Assembly (NCBI RefSeq): GCF_004027225.2
Contig: NC_044290.2
Location: 5,224,906-5,288,905 of the forward strand
Direction: 5' to 3'
Length of the DNA: 64,000 bases
From: Strigops habroptila
Lineage: Eukaryota; Chordata; Aves; Psittaciformes; Psittacidae
This document shows, one piece after another, positions 40,201-52,100 of the stretch. The notes under the pieces are model-generated. The model was given only the letters and a program-made list of their open reading frames with translations. It had not been told where the DNA came from and ran no database searches. A program made the translations under genes and the position numbers. The stretch's first letter is position 1. Each line of letters starts with the position of its first letter.

Positions 40201-43200
40201 TTTATTGTTGTACAATTTGCCAACCCAAACAACGGGCTCCCGCTCGAGACAAAGGCACACATGTTGCCCTTGCCACTGGTCATAAAAAGAGGAGAGGCTG
40301 CTGCTACTGTACAGGTCCTTGGTGCAACAGCTTGGTAAGAAAAATGTGATGTATCAGATAATAAACCAGCAAGTGCTCCGACTCCCAAAGAGGAATTTGC
40401 TATTGCCTCTTCTCCCTCTGTTTCTTCCTCCTTCAGAGTCAAAGCCAAGTGGCTAATTGTGAAGCCAGTTGACCTTGATGCTGATGGCAGGCTCCATGAT
40501 ATAATTAAAACACTTCATTACTTTAACAGTCTTTCTCTGGGCTTGTCAGGTTCTTGCTTTTAAGGAATATTTCTGATGTTTGATGATGGTGTGATCAGCC
40601 TTGCAGTGAGGAGGGGCAGGAAGGGTTGGGATGGGTCCAGTGTGGTGGCCTTGGGAACTGAGCTGATGGTGCTGGTAATGCTCGGGGTTTTGGCTTCCCA
40701 GAGCATTGCAGACCTCTTGCTCCCTGTCAAGTGTCAGTACAGGGCTATGAGTGTGTGGTTTTAATGCAGCCCGTGGCTGCTCTGATCACCACTGTACGTT
40801 TTTCCCACTTCCTGAGAGCGACATGCTGGGAAGAGACTGGGATCAACTGGATATCGCCTTGGCAGAGCGGGTGGGCTGGAAGGCAAAGCTGCCAGCAGTG
40901 GAGATACCACCCCCATTCTTTTTCTTTAAAGAACTAGATTTAGTTCACTTGGCCTAAATTTATTTATTGGGATGGGGAGGAGAGGGAGAGACAGAGAAAC
41001 AGGGGGATTTAGGATGAGAATTGGCTGAGCAGGGCAGGAATAGCAGTAAAGCCCTCCTCAAAACTCTGTTTCACTTAAGACAGGGGATGGGTGGTCTGTG
41101 GTTTGAAACAAGCCCTTTGGCTTTGGTGTGATCCTGACCAAAGCAAAGCTGAGCAGGACCGTGCTGGGATGGGGACAGGGCACCAAACTGCTGGAGAGCA
41201 TCAGTCTGAGATGCAACAAGGCTTCAACCAGTCTCATCTGCACTTGTTTCCTCTAAAGCTTTTCCAAGTTGGTACCAGCAGGCTTGTTTGCTTCTCACCG
41301 TAAGCTTTCAATCTAATCTATGAAGTTTTAGACAGCTTTTTGGGAAGATTTGGGGGCGCTTTCCCTAGAAACAGTCAGGTTGCCAAAATTCAGTTTTCTG
41401 AGAAGAAATCCCTTTTTGTCTTCTTGAAACACCAGTCAGGAATTTGGGTAGGAACTGGCCAGAAATAGGTTGGATGCTCTGCATGTGCACCGCTGGGCTG
41501 CAAAGCAAATGGTTCTGGATTACAGGCCTGAACTTGCCATGAATGTGGCTGATGTCCAAAATAGTTTGACTTGCTTTTTCTCCCCTTTCCACTGTTTTCT
41601 TTGCTTCTAGGGAACAGCTGTGGGGGGAAAGCCTAGGAATTCTGCATGAAAGGAGGTTCTTGCTGTATCTGCTGGCAGAGCTGCCATGGGGACTGCTGCT
41701 CATAGCTGCATCCAGATGCTATGGCATTTTATGCTGACTCTAACAATGCTTCTCTTGCTGTTACAATACCCTGTACACAGCTGTCCATCTCCTCTAGGAG
41801 AGTTTTGTTATCATTGCAGAGGGAAACTGAGGCAGCTCAGAGCAAGGGGCTGGTCTGGAGCAGAGGGGTTTGATGCTGGAGGGTACCATTGCTGCAGCAT
41901 GGGGCACCTCAATTTTAACACCAGTGGAACTTCAACTCTTGAGCGTGTTGGAGCACGGGGAGCATCTCCAATAGTGATGCTGGGTAGGAATCTATCTGAC
42001 ACAAAACCCTCCCCAGGAAGGAAAGCTCATCATGTGCTTAGCTCTGGGACTCCTGTTCAGCAGCAGGAGCACCTGAGTGCTGGTCTCACCGGGCAGCCTG
42101 ACGGTGACCTCCACATGGGCAGACAGCCGGGGTGATCATCACCTTAGTCCTGCAATGGGGCTTCAGGCTCCAGCAGACCCTGGAGGGGTTTATCCCAGCG
42201 GGTGTTTATGAATGGCAGGAGGTGTGTGGGGGGACCAACAGACATCCCAGGGATAAAGCCAGCGCTGATTGCTGTGCTCTGCCCTACCTGCAGCACATAA
42301 CACAGCAACAGGTTGTGGAGGTCCCCTCGACCCCCCCGGCCCCTTGCCTGTTCCTCCTTGAGCAGTGGCAGCAGATTAGCCCGGAGCCCCTCTGCGCAGA
42401 CAAAAGCTGCCACAAAGGGCATTAGGAATCAGGATTGGATTACTGTTTGGCCACCTGTCATCCCCACGTTGTAAATTTATCTCGCTCTGGGTCCAGTTTT
42501 CACATTGGAGAAGTTTGCACTTAAAGTAATAATAAATTCCCCCCTCCCAGTGTCTCCCCAAGCAGCAGCCTGGTGGAGTTCGGTTTAGCATCCCTTCTCA
42601 TTCCAGGCTTGAGAGCTGTGTGGGGCTGGAGATTAGGGCTGTTTGAATAGAGAGAGCCTTTATTACATTAGTCTAAGTGGTTAATAGGTAAAGTAGGCCA
42701 ATCCATCTTTAGACTAAGCCTATCGCTTTGCCTACGAAGGGTGCAGGCTTCACTGAGGAAATATTCATTAAAGGAAAAGCTTTTGCTCTGTCCCTCTTGA
42801 CATGTTAATAGCTTGGGGTTAGGGGCTCTGCTCTCTGCCTATGGAAGATTCATAGCTGTGCTCATGCAGCAACTCCCTTCTCTTGCTGGGACCCCTGACG
42901 GTGCTGCAGTGCTGAGCCCCATCACTGCCTGGGCTTGGAAGGGAATAAACAGTACCAGGAGTCTGCATCTCCTCATCCTCTCTTTCCTCTTCCATGCTCA
43001 GAAAGCAGGTGCCACGTCCCTTCCCAAGCAGGGATGTAAGGAGAGGGTTCAAATGATGGGCAGAGGCAGTACTTCAGTGCTGGGACTCTCTGCTGTGGGA
43101 CGTTCTCAAGGCCAAAAGTATTCATGGTTTTGAAAAGATTAGGCAGTTCGTAGTCGCTACGAAATGGGATGATTTGGATGCAGATGCTGTCTCCAGAGGT

Positions 43201-46200
43201 CTTTGAACTCCAGGTTGCCAGAAGGCAGGAGGATAACAAGGCAGGAGGGACTGCTTGCCAAGCTTTTCATACTGTCTTTATTTTGCACTACCGTGTCCGC
43301 TACACCCCTCAGTGGTGTCTCCATGAAGCCCTGTCCCGACTGGTGCAGCAGCTTTTGTCCCAGGGCTCACCTGAGCTCCCTGTTTCCCACAGCCTGACTC
43401 CCTTTATTGTCTCCCTTTCCTTTCCCATACAGACCACAATGGTAGCTGCACCTCTGCTCTTCTCATCTGGCACCAAACAGTGCTGGCAGAACCTGCCCAG
43501 GTCTGTAATGTGCCTGTGAAGCCTCCATGGACACAGAGGACTCCACAACCATCAGGAGCTGCCCCAGGGCTAAACTGTGCATGAACCATTGAGCTGAACA
43601 TGAGTTCATGCTGAACCCTGCTCCTGTTGCCTAAGGGGGTTGCATCCTGTGGCTGCAACTCTTCTGACCATTACGGCTCCTCTTTCCCCTCCCTTTATAA
43701 TGGCTATCATTCAGCACAGCCCTTGTTGTCTTGGAGCCCCAGGAGCAGATGTGTTCAGAGCTGGAATCTGGTCCTGCTTCCACAACGTGTATGTTCAGCA
43801 TGTTGTATTGGAGCTGCGGTGCCATACATGGGCCAAGTTGCCCTTCTCCAGTTGTGGTTTGAAGGGGAATAAACTCTTCTCAGTGACTTTTCCACCGATG
43901 TGAGTTCAGACCAGGCAACTTACCAGTTCCTCCTGTCCCTGAGGCTCTGTTGTCTCTGGCTGCCAGCATAATGGATGGTGCCTCTGTGGGAAATTATGGA
44001 AACCATGGGAAAGCTCCTCACAACTGACAGGCCCATGCAATAAAACTTTGCTTTCCTGGATGTGATGGTGTCAGAGGTTCAAACCACATCCATGGGCCAC
44101 AATATGTGGCTTTGCTTGCTTCTGTCCAGCTTTTATAAAGCCAAGGCACTAAGATAATCCTGAGGATCTTAATTTTGTGCTTTGCCCAGCATCTGTGTGG
44201 GTACAACAAAGGAAGGCAGTACTGGAGACTGGGTTTGGTGTGTTTGGTTCTCATTCTGGGGTTGAAGGCTTCATTTCTGTCTCCGTTCATCTCAGCCTGT
44301 GCTGACCAGCGGGCAGTGGTAGTGTCAATGTGCCTTGTCTTGCTTCTCTTGCTGTGTTGGGTCGCCAGCAAGATGTCCTGCAAATGCCAAGGATTTGGGT
44401 CCTCTCCAAAAATAACAATAATGTGGGGGTCTAGACCTGCACAGAACTGAGTGCTCTCAGCTCTATCAGATGTCCTCAGCCACAAATGAGTGTAGGTTCA
44501 GGAGCTGTGTGGTCTCCAAAGGGACTGACACCAGGCCAGTGGATGCCTTACAGTTGTTCCTTGCTTCTTCCACTTACGCAGTGTGCTGTGTTTGTTGAAA
44601 CACTAACCAGGAGCCTGTATTTCCCAACCAGATCAACTGACTTGGCACCTCCACCTCCTGCAATTTCCTCCTGTTTCATGGCCCAGCCATACCCAATGCC
44701 TCTCTTGTGCAAGGAGGGAAAAATAAGCCTTGTGTCATTCCCAGGAGACTGATAAATACTGACTGTGGTAGTCCTGGAGGAGAAGTTGGTCTCAAGGTGC
44801 AGGGCCCTGTACACAAGCAATCTGATGGACCTGACCTGAAGCCAGAGGGGTTCAGTGCAGTGCGGCTGACCTGAGCAGGTCTTGGGAAGCAGCCTTTCCT
44901 CTAGGCAGGTCCCAGGTCATTAAGGACTTCGTGGGTTGAAACCAACCTCTTAAATCAAGCTGGAAAGCAATCAGCGGCCAGCACAAGATGTAGAACTCAG
45001 GTTTAATATGGCCATAAAAAGAGACACCACTTAATGAGTAGACTGTTGAAATCCACATTGGCCCACGATAGATTTAAGAGTTCCTCTGTGAGCATTATTG
45101 ACTGGCTCTGTTCTGTGACAGCATTATGGGTTTGCAGAGTTGGCCAGAAAGGCGAAGAATTAGTCAGAGCTTTTTTTTTGGTTCCTGGTTTTTGGCACAC
45201 GCTGGTTCCTGGCTTCCAGAAGCTCTTGTGTCTGGTAGACCAGGGTGATTCTTTTATCTGCATGTGTAACTCCATTTGCATGGCCTTGAAATCACAGCTT
45301 TAAGTGTTGTCATCACCTGTGGGCTTGGATGGAGGTTTCCACAAGCCTATAGCCCCTTCCTCCACAGTCCAGCTTGTCCATTGCCACCTCTCCCACTGAC
45401 CGATGTAGATCTGGTATGGACATCATTTCCCACTGTGGGTTCTATGGAGAAGGGGCTTTATGGGTAGCCCCCAAGCACACCTCACCTGTGGTATGGAGGT
45501 GTAGACATTGGGTGCCCCTTGCTAGTAAACACATTGCATAAAATTAATGCCAGGAGCTGATGAAGTAAAATACTGGGTACAGTGTGAGCTAAATAGTAGT
45601 TGCATAAAGAGCTACTGACCAGCTTTCATAGGCATATGATGATGATTTTTGATTCAGTCAGTCCTCTCATTCTTGGTTTTCCTGTTATTTGGCCTGAGAA
45701 CTCTTAATTGGGGCAACCATTGCCTTTAGCACAAATTACCAGTGGCTTTCTTTAATTGCAAGAGCCCATGGTGATCTTTGCTTTAGAAGCATAACAGTGG
45801 TCAGGGAGGAGATGGCTGTCGGGGAACAAACAGCCCCTGTGTGCAATGTTGTGGGTCTGAAGGAAAGGCTGTTTGAGGCTTGCAGATCACATACTGCCTG
45901 GTTATTTCTCTGTGCTTTGAAAACTTAATCAAGTTTTATAGCTTTAATTTTGTGGCTGGCTCCCCTCTTGCCTTTTTCTTTTAAAGTGTCTCGCAACCCA
46001 GAGCAAATGAGTCCCATCGGGTTATAAAGGGAAAGAATTGGCAAATGGTCTAAAATATTTAGGCTTGCCTAGTGAATGATAGGAAAAAATTACTTTTCCT
46101 GCTTCATGCCACTGCCATCGTTACTGCAAGGTCTCTAGTGTTTTCCCCACGTGGTTGATTAGAAATAGCCAGGGAATAGGGTGGAATTGCTGAAGGCTGT

Positions 46201-47026
46201 AGGCTTCAAGGGTGTTGTATGAGGGTATGTCCTGCCCGTGAGCTGAGGTCGTGTTCTCCATGTATCCTGTATCCATCTCCTGTATCCTGATGTGCTGTAG
46301 CCTGTGTGGCAGTGGAGGGAAGAAGTTGTCGTCACTGGGTGAGGAACTGGGATGTGCTGAAGATGCCACCAGCAGCTCTTGATGCTACTTCTAGTGCGTA
46401 TGAGGGAACCAGTCTGCACAGCAATAGGGAATAGTAAAGCAATGGGTGAAACTGGGTGCTAGAGGACCCCTGTGGTTGGGTGAGGTCCTGCTGTTGACAA
46501 GCCAGGGACAAATTGCACCCTCCTGCCTGAACTGGGGAAAGTGTTGTGTTTGGGATGCTGACAGAAAGCAAAGTGGATGTGCTCCACTGAGCTCCTGCTT
46601 TTCCGCTACGCCATTCTTCTCATTCCCATGGGGAAAACAGGCTCTGGTTGGGGCTGGGGGCTCTCTGGTGTTGACCTGAGCCAGGAAAGCCATCTGGTGC
46701 AGCTCAGGACTCATCCTGACCAGTCTAATGCTGGTGAGGTACATGTAGCCATGCTCCAGGTGCAGAGTGTAGCCCAGCTAATCCACTCATGGATAACTGG
46801 GAGATTACTCAGCTGGATTTCTAATGCAGTGGCCTTTAATAATAATCCCCCCCTAATCCCTAAATCAATGGAAAATGGATTTATCTGTATGAGCTAAATG
46901 GCCTGTGAAGGCATTTTAGCAAGAAGAAATCTTGTGTATCTATGTGTGAACAGATAGATATATATATGCATATTTCTGTTGCTGTTATGTGCTGTTCTGA
47001 CCCATGTCTGTGTGTTTTGCTGGCAG
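34229..47026. other. Intron 1, distal part, no gene supported
   Basis: Unique-looking sequence with several open frames above 120 codons on both strands. The longest (34679-35293 from its first ATG, 204 codons) has no domain. The frame at 41686-42135 has a strong start context and a hydrophobic N-terminus and is treated as a finding, not a gene. AT-rich blocks at 38690-38900 and 42630-42790 look like possible regulatory DNA. The final segment before the acceptor contains ATATATATGC and a T/G-rich tract. Confidence 0.45.
38690..38900. promoter_or_regulatory. AT-rich candidate regulatory element in intron 1
   Basis: Contains GATGATAATGCAATCAC, AGGATTATAATTATTACTGG and TTAAATTATTGTAAATCC within about 130 bases, in a GC-richer surround. 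Dense homeodomain- and octamer-like cores without a repeat or open frame suggest an enhancer; this is inference only. Confidence 0.28.
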
Positions 47027-47645
47027 GGACCTCATGCCCAGGACCCTGGAGGGGCAGATCACCATGGAGAAGACCCCCAGCTACTTCGTCACCAAGGAGG
47101 CCCCGGCACGCATCTCCTCCATGTCCAAGGGCACAAAGCTCATCGTGGTGGTGCGGGACCCTGTGACCAGAGCCATCTCAGACTACACCCAGACGCTCTC
47201 CAAGAAGCCCGACATCCCCACCTTTGAGAGCCTGACCTTCAAAAACAGGACTACGGGCCTGATCGACACCTCGTGGAGCGCCATCCAGATTGGCATCTAC
47301 GCCAAGCACCTGGAGAACTGGCTCCTCTACTTCCCCATCGGGCAGATCCTCTTTGTGAGCGGGGAGAGGCTCATCAGCGACCCCGCGGGGGAGCTGGGCC
47401 GGGTCCAGGACTTTCTGGGCCTCAAGAGGATCATCACTGACAAACACTTCTACTTCAACAAAACCAAGGGCTTCCCGTGCCTGAAGAAGGCAGAAGGCAG
47501 CAGCAAACCCCACTGCCTGGGCAAGACAAAAGGCAGGACCCACCCCAACATAGACCAGGAGGTGGTGCAGAGACTGCGGGACTTCTACCGGCCCTTCAAC
47601 ATGAAGTTCTACCAGATGACGGGGCAGGACTTCGGCTGGGACTGA
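47027..47645 (+). CDS. HS3ST3B1: HS3ST3B1 exon 2: heparan sulfate glucosamine 3-O-sulfotransferase 3B1, catalytic part
   Basis: The exon supplies the last base of codon 148 and residues 149-353, ending at TGA 47643-47645. It holds most of the sulfotransferase domain. TMEKTPSYF lies at 160-168. The PAPS 3'-phosphate-binding segment is [14 protein letters not shown] (188-201, with R191 and S199). Two cysteines, C299 and C311, form the family's disulfide, and KGRTHP (317-321) follows. Sequons occur at N221 (NRT) and N292 (NKT). The sequence is almost the same as the mammalian 3B1/3A1 catalytic domain. It ends DFGWD, one glycine shorter than the human protein. Assignment to 3B1 rather than 3A1 rests on exon 1 and on the position after COX10, because the two paralogues share nearly the same exon 2 in mammals. 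All residues I know as key are present, so the enzyme should be active. Confidence 0.96.
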
Positions 47646-47694
47646 GCCTGGCGTGGGAAAAATCCTCTGTAATGACTTTCCCGGCACGGTTTGC

Positions 47695-47765
47695 GTATAT
47701 AAAGAGATATATATGTATGTAAAATGTACAGAAATCTATTTTATAATAATTTATTTTTAATTCCT
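47695..47765 (+). promoter_or_regulatory. AU-rich element in the HS3ST3B1 3' UTR
   Basis: This run of A/T with TATATAAAG, ATATATATGTATG and TAATTTATTTTTAATT begins about 50 bases after the stop codon. AU-rich elements here commonly control mRNA half-life. It may instead hold a weak proximal poly(A) signal; no exact AATAAA is present in it. Confidence 0.4.
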
Positions 47766-50700
47766 AAGCAATTAATTCACTAAGCTGCCTAACCGCACTG
47801 GCTAGAACGGTAGCCCGTAACCTGTTTAACATTCCACGGTGTTTAATTCTAATTTGTCTCTCCTTATTTTCTCTTCCCCCTCTTCTGTTTTCTCCTCTTT
47901 TCTTGGTTTGGTTTGTAACAGACGGTGCTTCCATTTTTCCTAAAGAAAATTTGTATTTAAGAACATCAACAAAAGCGAGGGTGGGACAAGGGAGGGACAG
48001 GGAGGGAAAGCACAAGGTTATTTTTGTTACGGGTACCTGGCCTTTATAAACACTTGCTTTCCCTATTCCAGTGTCCCAGTCTCTGCTCCGGTGTTGTGAC
48101 CCCTCATCCCACAGCTTCCTGGTTAGTCCCACAGCCTCAGGGGGGGTTTCTCTGGGGCTGGGCATCTCCCTGCAACCCACATACCTCTGCTGAGCACCAG
48201 CAGCGTGTTTTACCAGTGGCTGTGCAGCACAGGGAATCCCAAGCCATACAGCTCCTGCTCCACAGCCCAGGGCTCTGCTGGGAGGGTAAGGAGCTCTTGA
48301 GAAGCCACAGAGCCTGTTGCATGGGCAGAGCTGTCTCCTCAGTACACTTTTCCTCCTTGCCTTTTGTCAAGGAGGCTCTTTCCCACGATCCCTCTATGCA
48401 TTTTAAATCGTTACTGCAGGACAAGTGGAAGAATACGTGTATGTGTATGGGACACGCTCGGTGCTGGCATCAGTGACCTGCAAGAAGTGTCGCTCCAGGC
48501 CTGCCCATGCCCATGGGGCAATCCTGGAAGATGGCTTTCATCCACCAAAGACACCATCAGCACCACGGAGCCATGGGAAACACCCAGGTCTCTGCTTGGC
48601 ACCATCCCCAGCACGGAGGGTGTTCCAGGACATGGTGCAGGCAGCGCTGCCTCCAGCCCTGTGGCCGCCGGAGCAGCTCCTGCTGGTTGAGACTGGAGCA
48701 CATCAGTCTGGGCGTTCTTGATTCCTGGTTCAACGCCCTATCCATGGTCTCTCCCAAGGAGCTGTGCTTGCCTAGAGCCAGGAAGAAGTGCTGCTTTGCC
48801 AACAAGGATGGATCTAGAAAAGCATGGGGGGTCTGGGCTGTATTTGGGATGTTGCTGGTACCCGATGCCCTGGGTGAGGGCAGGGGTGGCAGGACAGGAG
48901 GTTTCAAGCACTTGCTCATCAACCCTGGTACAATACCATGGAAATCCTTCCCCTCAAGTGGACCCAAATGCTTTGGGACTTTAGGACAGGTTTGCGGGGC
49001 TGTCCTGAGAGCATTAGCCATGTTTTGTGTGCTCAGGTTTCAATAAGCACCATGTGTGTCCACTGCCTTATCCTTGCTGTCACAGGTTCTGCTAGCTTGA
49101 CTGGAGCGTTTTCAGAGCAAGGTGGCAGCAGAAGTGATTTTCTCCTTGAATTTTGAGCAGAAGCATGGGGCTGTGTTGACTTTGGGCAACAAAACCCCAC
49201 ACACCTCACCTGCAGCACTGCAGTGGTGTGCTGCACCGAGTGTGGAGTTCACTGGGTCAATCTCATGGTGTTACTGTGGGAGTACTGCATAAAGCAGGCA
49301 GTGTGAGTAAAACTAAACGGCAAATGTACCAATGGGCACAGCATCTGTCAGGTGAGTTGATGCTCTGGTTTCATGCCCATTGCCGGTATAAAAGGTGCCC
49401 TGCTCTCCCCAGTCCCCAATAGCAAACCACCTTTGAGCCATGCCCAGCTGTGGTGGGGTGCATTCAGTTTCATCTTCCAGATGTTTTCTTTACTTCTGCT
49501 GCCTCCTTGCTCTTGCCTGCCCCTTACAGCTCTCTGCTGTGGCTGCTGGGTGATGCAAAGGCTCTTTGGAGCCTGGGCTGCTCTCCCTGGGCCTTGATCT
49601 GGTCCTGCACAGACAGATACAGCAAAGAGCAGACCTACCTCTGGGTTCACTGCAGGGATCTGCAGGTAAAGCACTGCCTTTCAGTGCTTTGTTTAAACCT
49701 AAGGGCTCAGTGGTGTCACATCTCCAAAGGGATTTAGGGAGTTGGACCCCTGTCAGTGCCAGTGAAGTGTGTGGGTTCATACGTGGGGTGCCATGTACTG
49801 GGGTGTCCTCAGGGACAGAGAGATACCAAGCAAAGGTAACATCAGGACTGAGCTGCCAAGCGAATCCCCTGTGAGCAGGATGCAAATGCCTTCTTGGGCT
49901 TTGCCTCCAAGCACTTCTTCCTGCAAACAAGCAAAGTTGGGCAAATCCTCGCCTTTTTGCCCTCAGCCATTTCTACTAACCAAGTGATGCTTTGGACCTG
50001 CTTCCAGATACCATGGGTATGAGTGTGGGATCTGCGGGGCTGCAGGTTGACAGCCCTCCCACACAATCCCATCCTGCGTAACGCAGCTGCAAACCTCAAG
50101 TGGTGGTTGGATCTATCTATGCATGTTTGGGGGCTTGGGTTTTAGTTCCAGCCAGGTCCCCAGCTCTGTTGCCTGCTGCCAGCACAGAAGCATGTCTGCG
50201 TTATCACAAACCCTGCTCCTGTTGGGTGATGGAGGGGAAGGGGCTGCACAGGGAGAAGAAAACACTTCCAGGTGGAAAACAGTGATTTTTACTTCTCATA
50301 ACCTCAGTCTTCCTATGAGCTGGCATATGCAATGTGTGGAAAGAAGCTCTTCCTCTTCTCTTGGCCTTCGGGTAAGCTCCCAGCCACAGCTCCGTCACTT
50401 CCTCAAGTGGTTTCACTGGCTGCATGGTGAGAGCCTCCAGGATCTCTTGTGCTGGCGTGGCTTCCTTCCCATGGGGCTCCCAACGGAGCGCATGTGCGTG
50501 CCTGCCTCTGGATGCTGAAGCATCTTGCATCCCCTCCGTCTTCCTCCTTGCTTTCTTGGAAACAACTTCTTAATATCCCCATGCCTTCCTCAGCTGTACA
50601 GCAGCCTGTGGGCTTCATTTATACAATCAAGCCCTGCTGCAAAACACTCCCGTGAAGCAATCTTGTTGGCGAGTAGGAATACAGGGAGTACATAATAACT

Positions 50701-51212
50701 TTTCTAACCTTAAGCAAGTTGTTAGCCCTTGCTCAATATCCTTCGTAATGAAGTCTGCACTAGACTTGTAATGTAAAAGCCTTACCTAACAAGACAATGA
50801 AGGTGAAGTCCCCGTGGTGTACATCTGGTTGCTAATACTGGAATCAGTGCTATTGTAAAAAATACCTTTTTACTTTAAGTTAAGCTTGGAGGTGTGATTA
50901 GAAGTTCTGTTTATTTTTGGTTTTCCACATTGTAACATTAATTTATGGCTGAGTTTCATTCAGTCCTGTATTCAGACGTGCAGTACAGGTATTAGTGATG
51001 TGTTGTCTGTAACATGGAACTATAGAGTAGCCAATTTGTAAGAAAAAGAACAAAATGGAAAGAAAAAACAAAAAAAAAACCATCTAAAAAAAGCTGAAAA
51101 AAAAAATGTAAATCGAGTATTTTGTGGTATGTACAACACAAATTAATTTTACACAGAGAAAGATGTTTCTAGGGAAATGAAATTCTGATAATTCATACTA
51201 TTTGTATGAACA

Positions 51213-51218
51213 AATAAA
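51213..51218 (+). terminator. HS3ST3B1: Probable polyadenylation signal of HS3ST3B1
   Basis: Canonical AATAAA in GAACAAATAAAAGCTC at the end of an AT-rich block, followed by a GT-containing stretch (GGTTGTATTC) about 30 bases on. Base composition changes sharply after it, which fits a transcript end at about 51.23-51.24 kb. Confidence 0.65.
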
Positions 51219-51240
51219 AGCTCTATTTTACGAAGCGATG

Positions 51241-51714
51241 GACACGGTTGTATTCATTCAGCGCTGCAGAGGTGGATGTGGCTTCCCCACAATGGTTTGG
51301 TGATGCCACCCCCCGACACCTCCATGTCCACCCCATTAATGTCCATGTGATGATGCTGTCCCCATGGCAAAGCCTAGAAGTGCTGAAGCCAACAGGATTC
51401 AGTCACGTCCATGAGCACGGGGCTGGGAGCTGAAGGCTTTGCTGGGTGGTGAACACCTGTGTGTTCTGCTCAGATGGGTTCTGGGAGGGCTGACCTGTCC
51501 ACTCAAACACGCCTTCATCAGGCACCATTACAGGGAGGGAGAACTGCGGGATTGCCTTCAGGCCTGCTGCAAAACCTGGGTGGTCTTGGTGGTTGCTGAC
51601 ACCATCCTGTGGTACCAGGGATGCTTGAGGACACATTTAGTCCTTTATGTAGCAGGGAATCTTTTCCGTGCTAAGTTTCTTTTCAAGAGCATTGCACTTG
51701 GTAGTGATGCTTCA
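51241..51714. other. Start of downstream intergenic DNA
   Basis: GC-moderate sequence between the presumed transcript end and a CR1 copy. No gene, RNA or regulatory signal could be supported. Confidence 0.5.
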
Positions 51715-52100
51715 GAGGGCTGGAGCTCATTCAGCCTGGAGAAGAGAAGGCTCCAGGGAGACCTTAGAGCAGCTTCCAGTGCCTAAAGGGGGCTACAAGA
51801 AACTTGGAGAGGAGCTTCGGACAAGGGCCTGTACGAACAGGACAAGGGATGGTGGCTTTAACTTAACAGGGGAGAGATTGAGATGAGCTCTTAGGCAGAA
51901 GTTCTTCCCTGTGAGGGTGCTGAGGCGCTGGCACAGGGTGCCCAGAGAAGCTGTGGCTGCCCCATCCCTGGCAGTGTTCAAGGCCAGGTTGAACGGAGCT
52001 TGGAACAACCTGCTCTAGTGGAAGGTGGCAGGGGGCTGGAACTGGATGAGCTTTAAAGTCCCTTCTAACCCAAACCCATCTGTGATTCTATGAGTCTATG
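51715..52100 (+). repeat. CR1 LINE 3'-end fragment (longest in the window)
   Basis: About 385 bp in + orientation. It includes GGAGAAGAGAAGGCTCCAGG, AAGTTCTTCCCTGTGAGG, GCTGTGGCTGCCCCATCCCT, CAAGGCCAGGTTGAACGG, GAACTGGATGAGCTTTAAAG and the tail TGTGATTCTATGAGTCTATG. All are standard CR1 3'-region blocks in the right order. The coding part of the LINE is absent, as usual for 5'-truncated copies. Confidence 0.97.

Larger units (their letters stand above)
47646..51240 (+). other. HS3ST3B1: Probable HS3ST3B1 3' UTR
   Basis: The region follows the stop codon and reaches the AATAAA at 51213. The first part is AU-rich, with ATATATATG and several TTTATTT/ATTTA words at 47698-47765, the kind of sequence that destabilises mRNAs. 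The middle (48000-50650) is GC-moderate, with open frames lacking any domain. The last 600 bases are again AT-rich, with A runs at 51066-51108. No CR1 lies within it. A continuous length of 3.6 kb is inferred from the absence of a better earlier signal. Confidence 0.6.

Noticed and set aside
47178..47687. 169-codon antisense frame over HS3ST3B1 exon 2
   Set aside because: Shadow of the strongly biased codon use of the sense exon; no independent signals.
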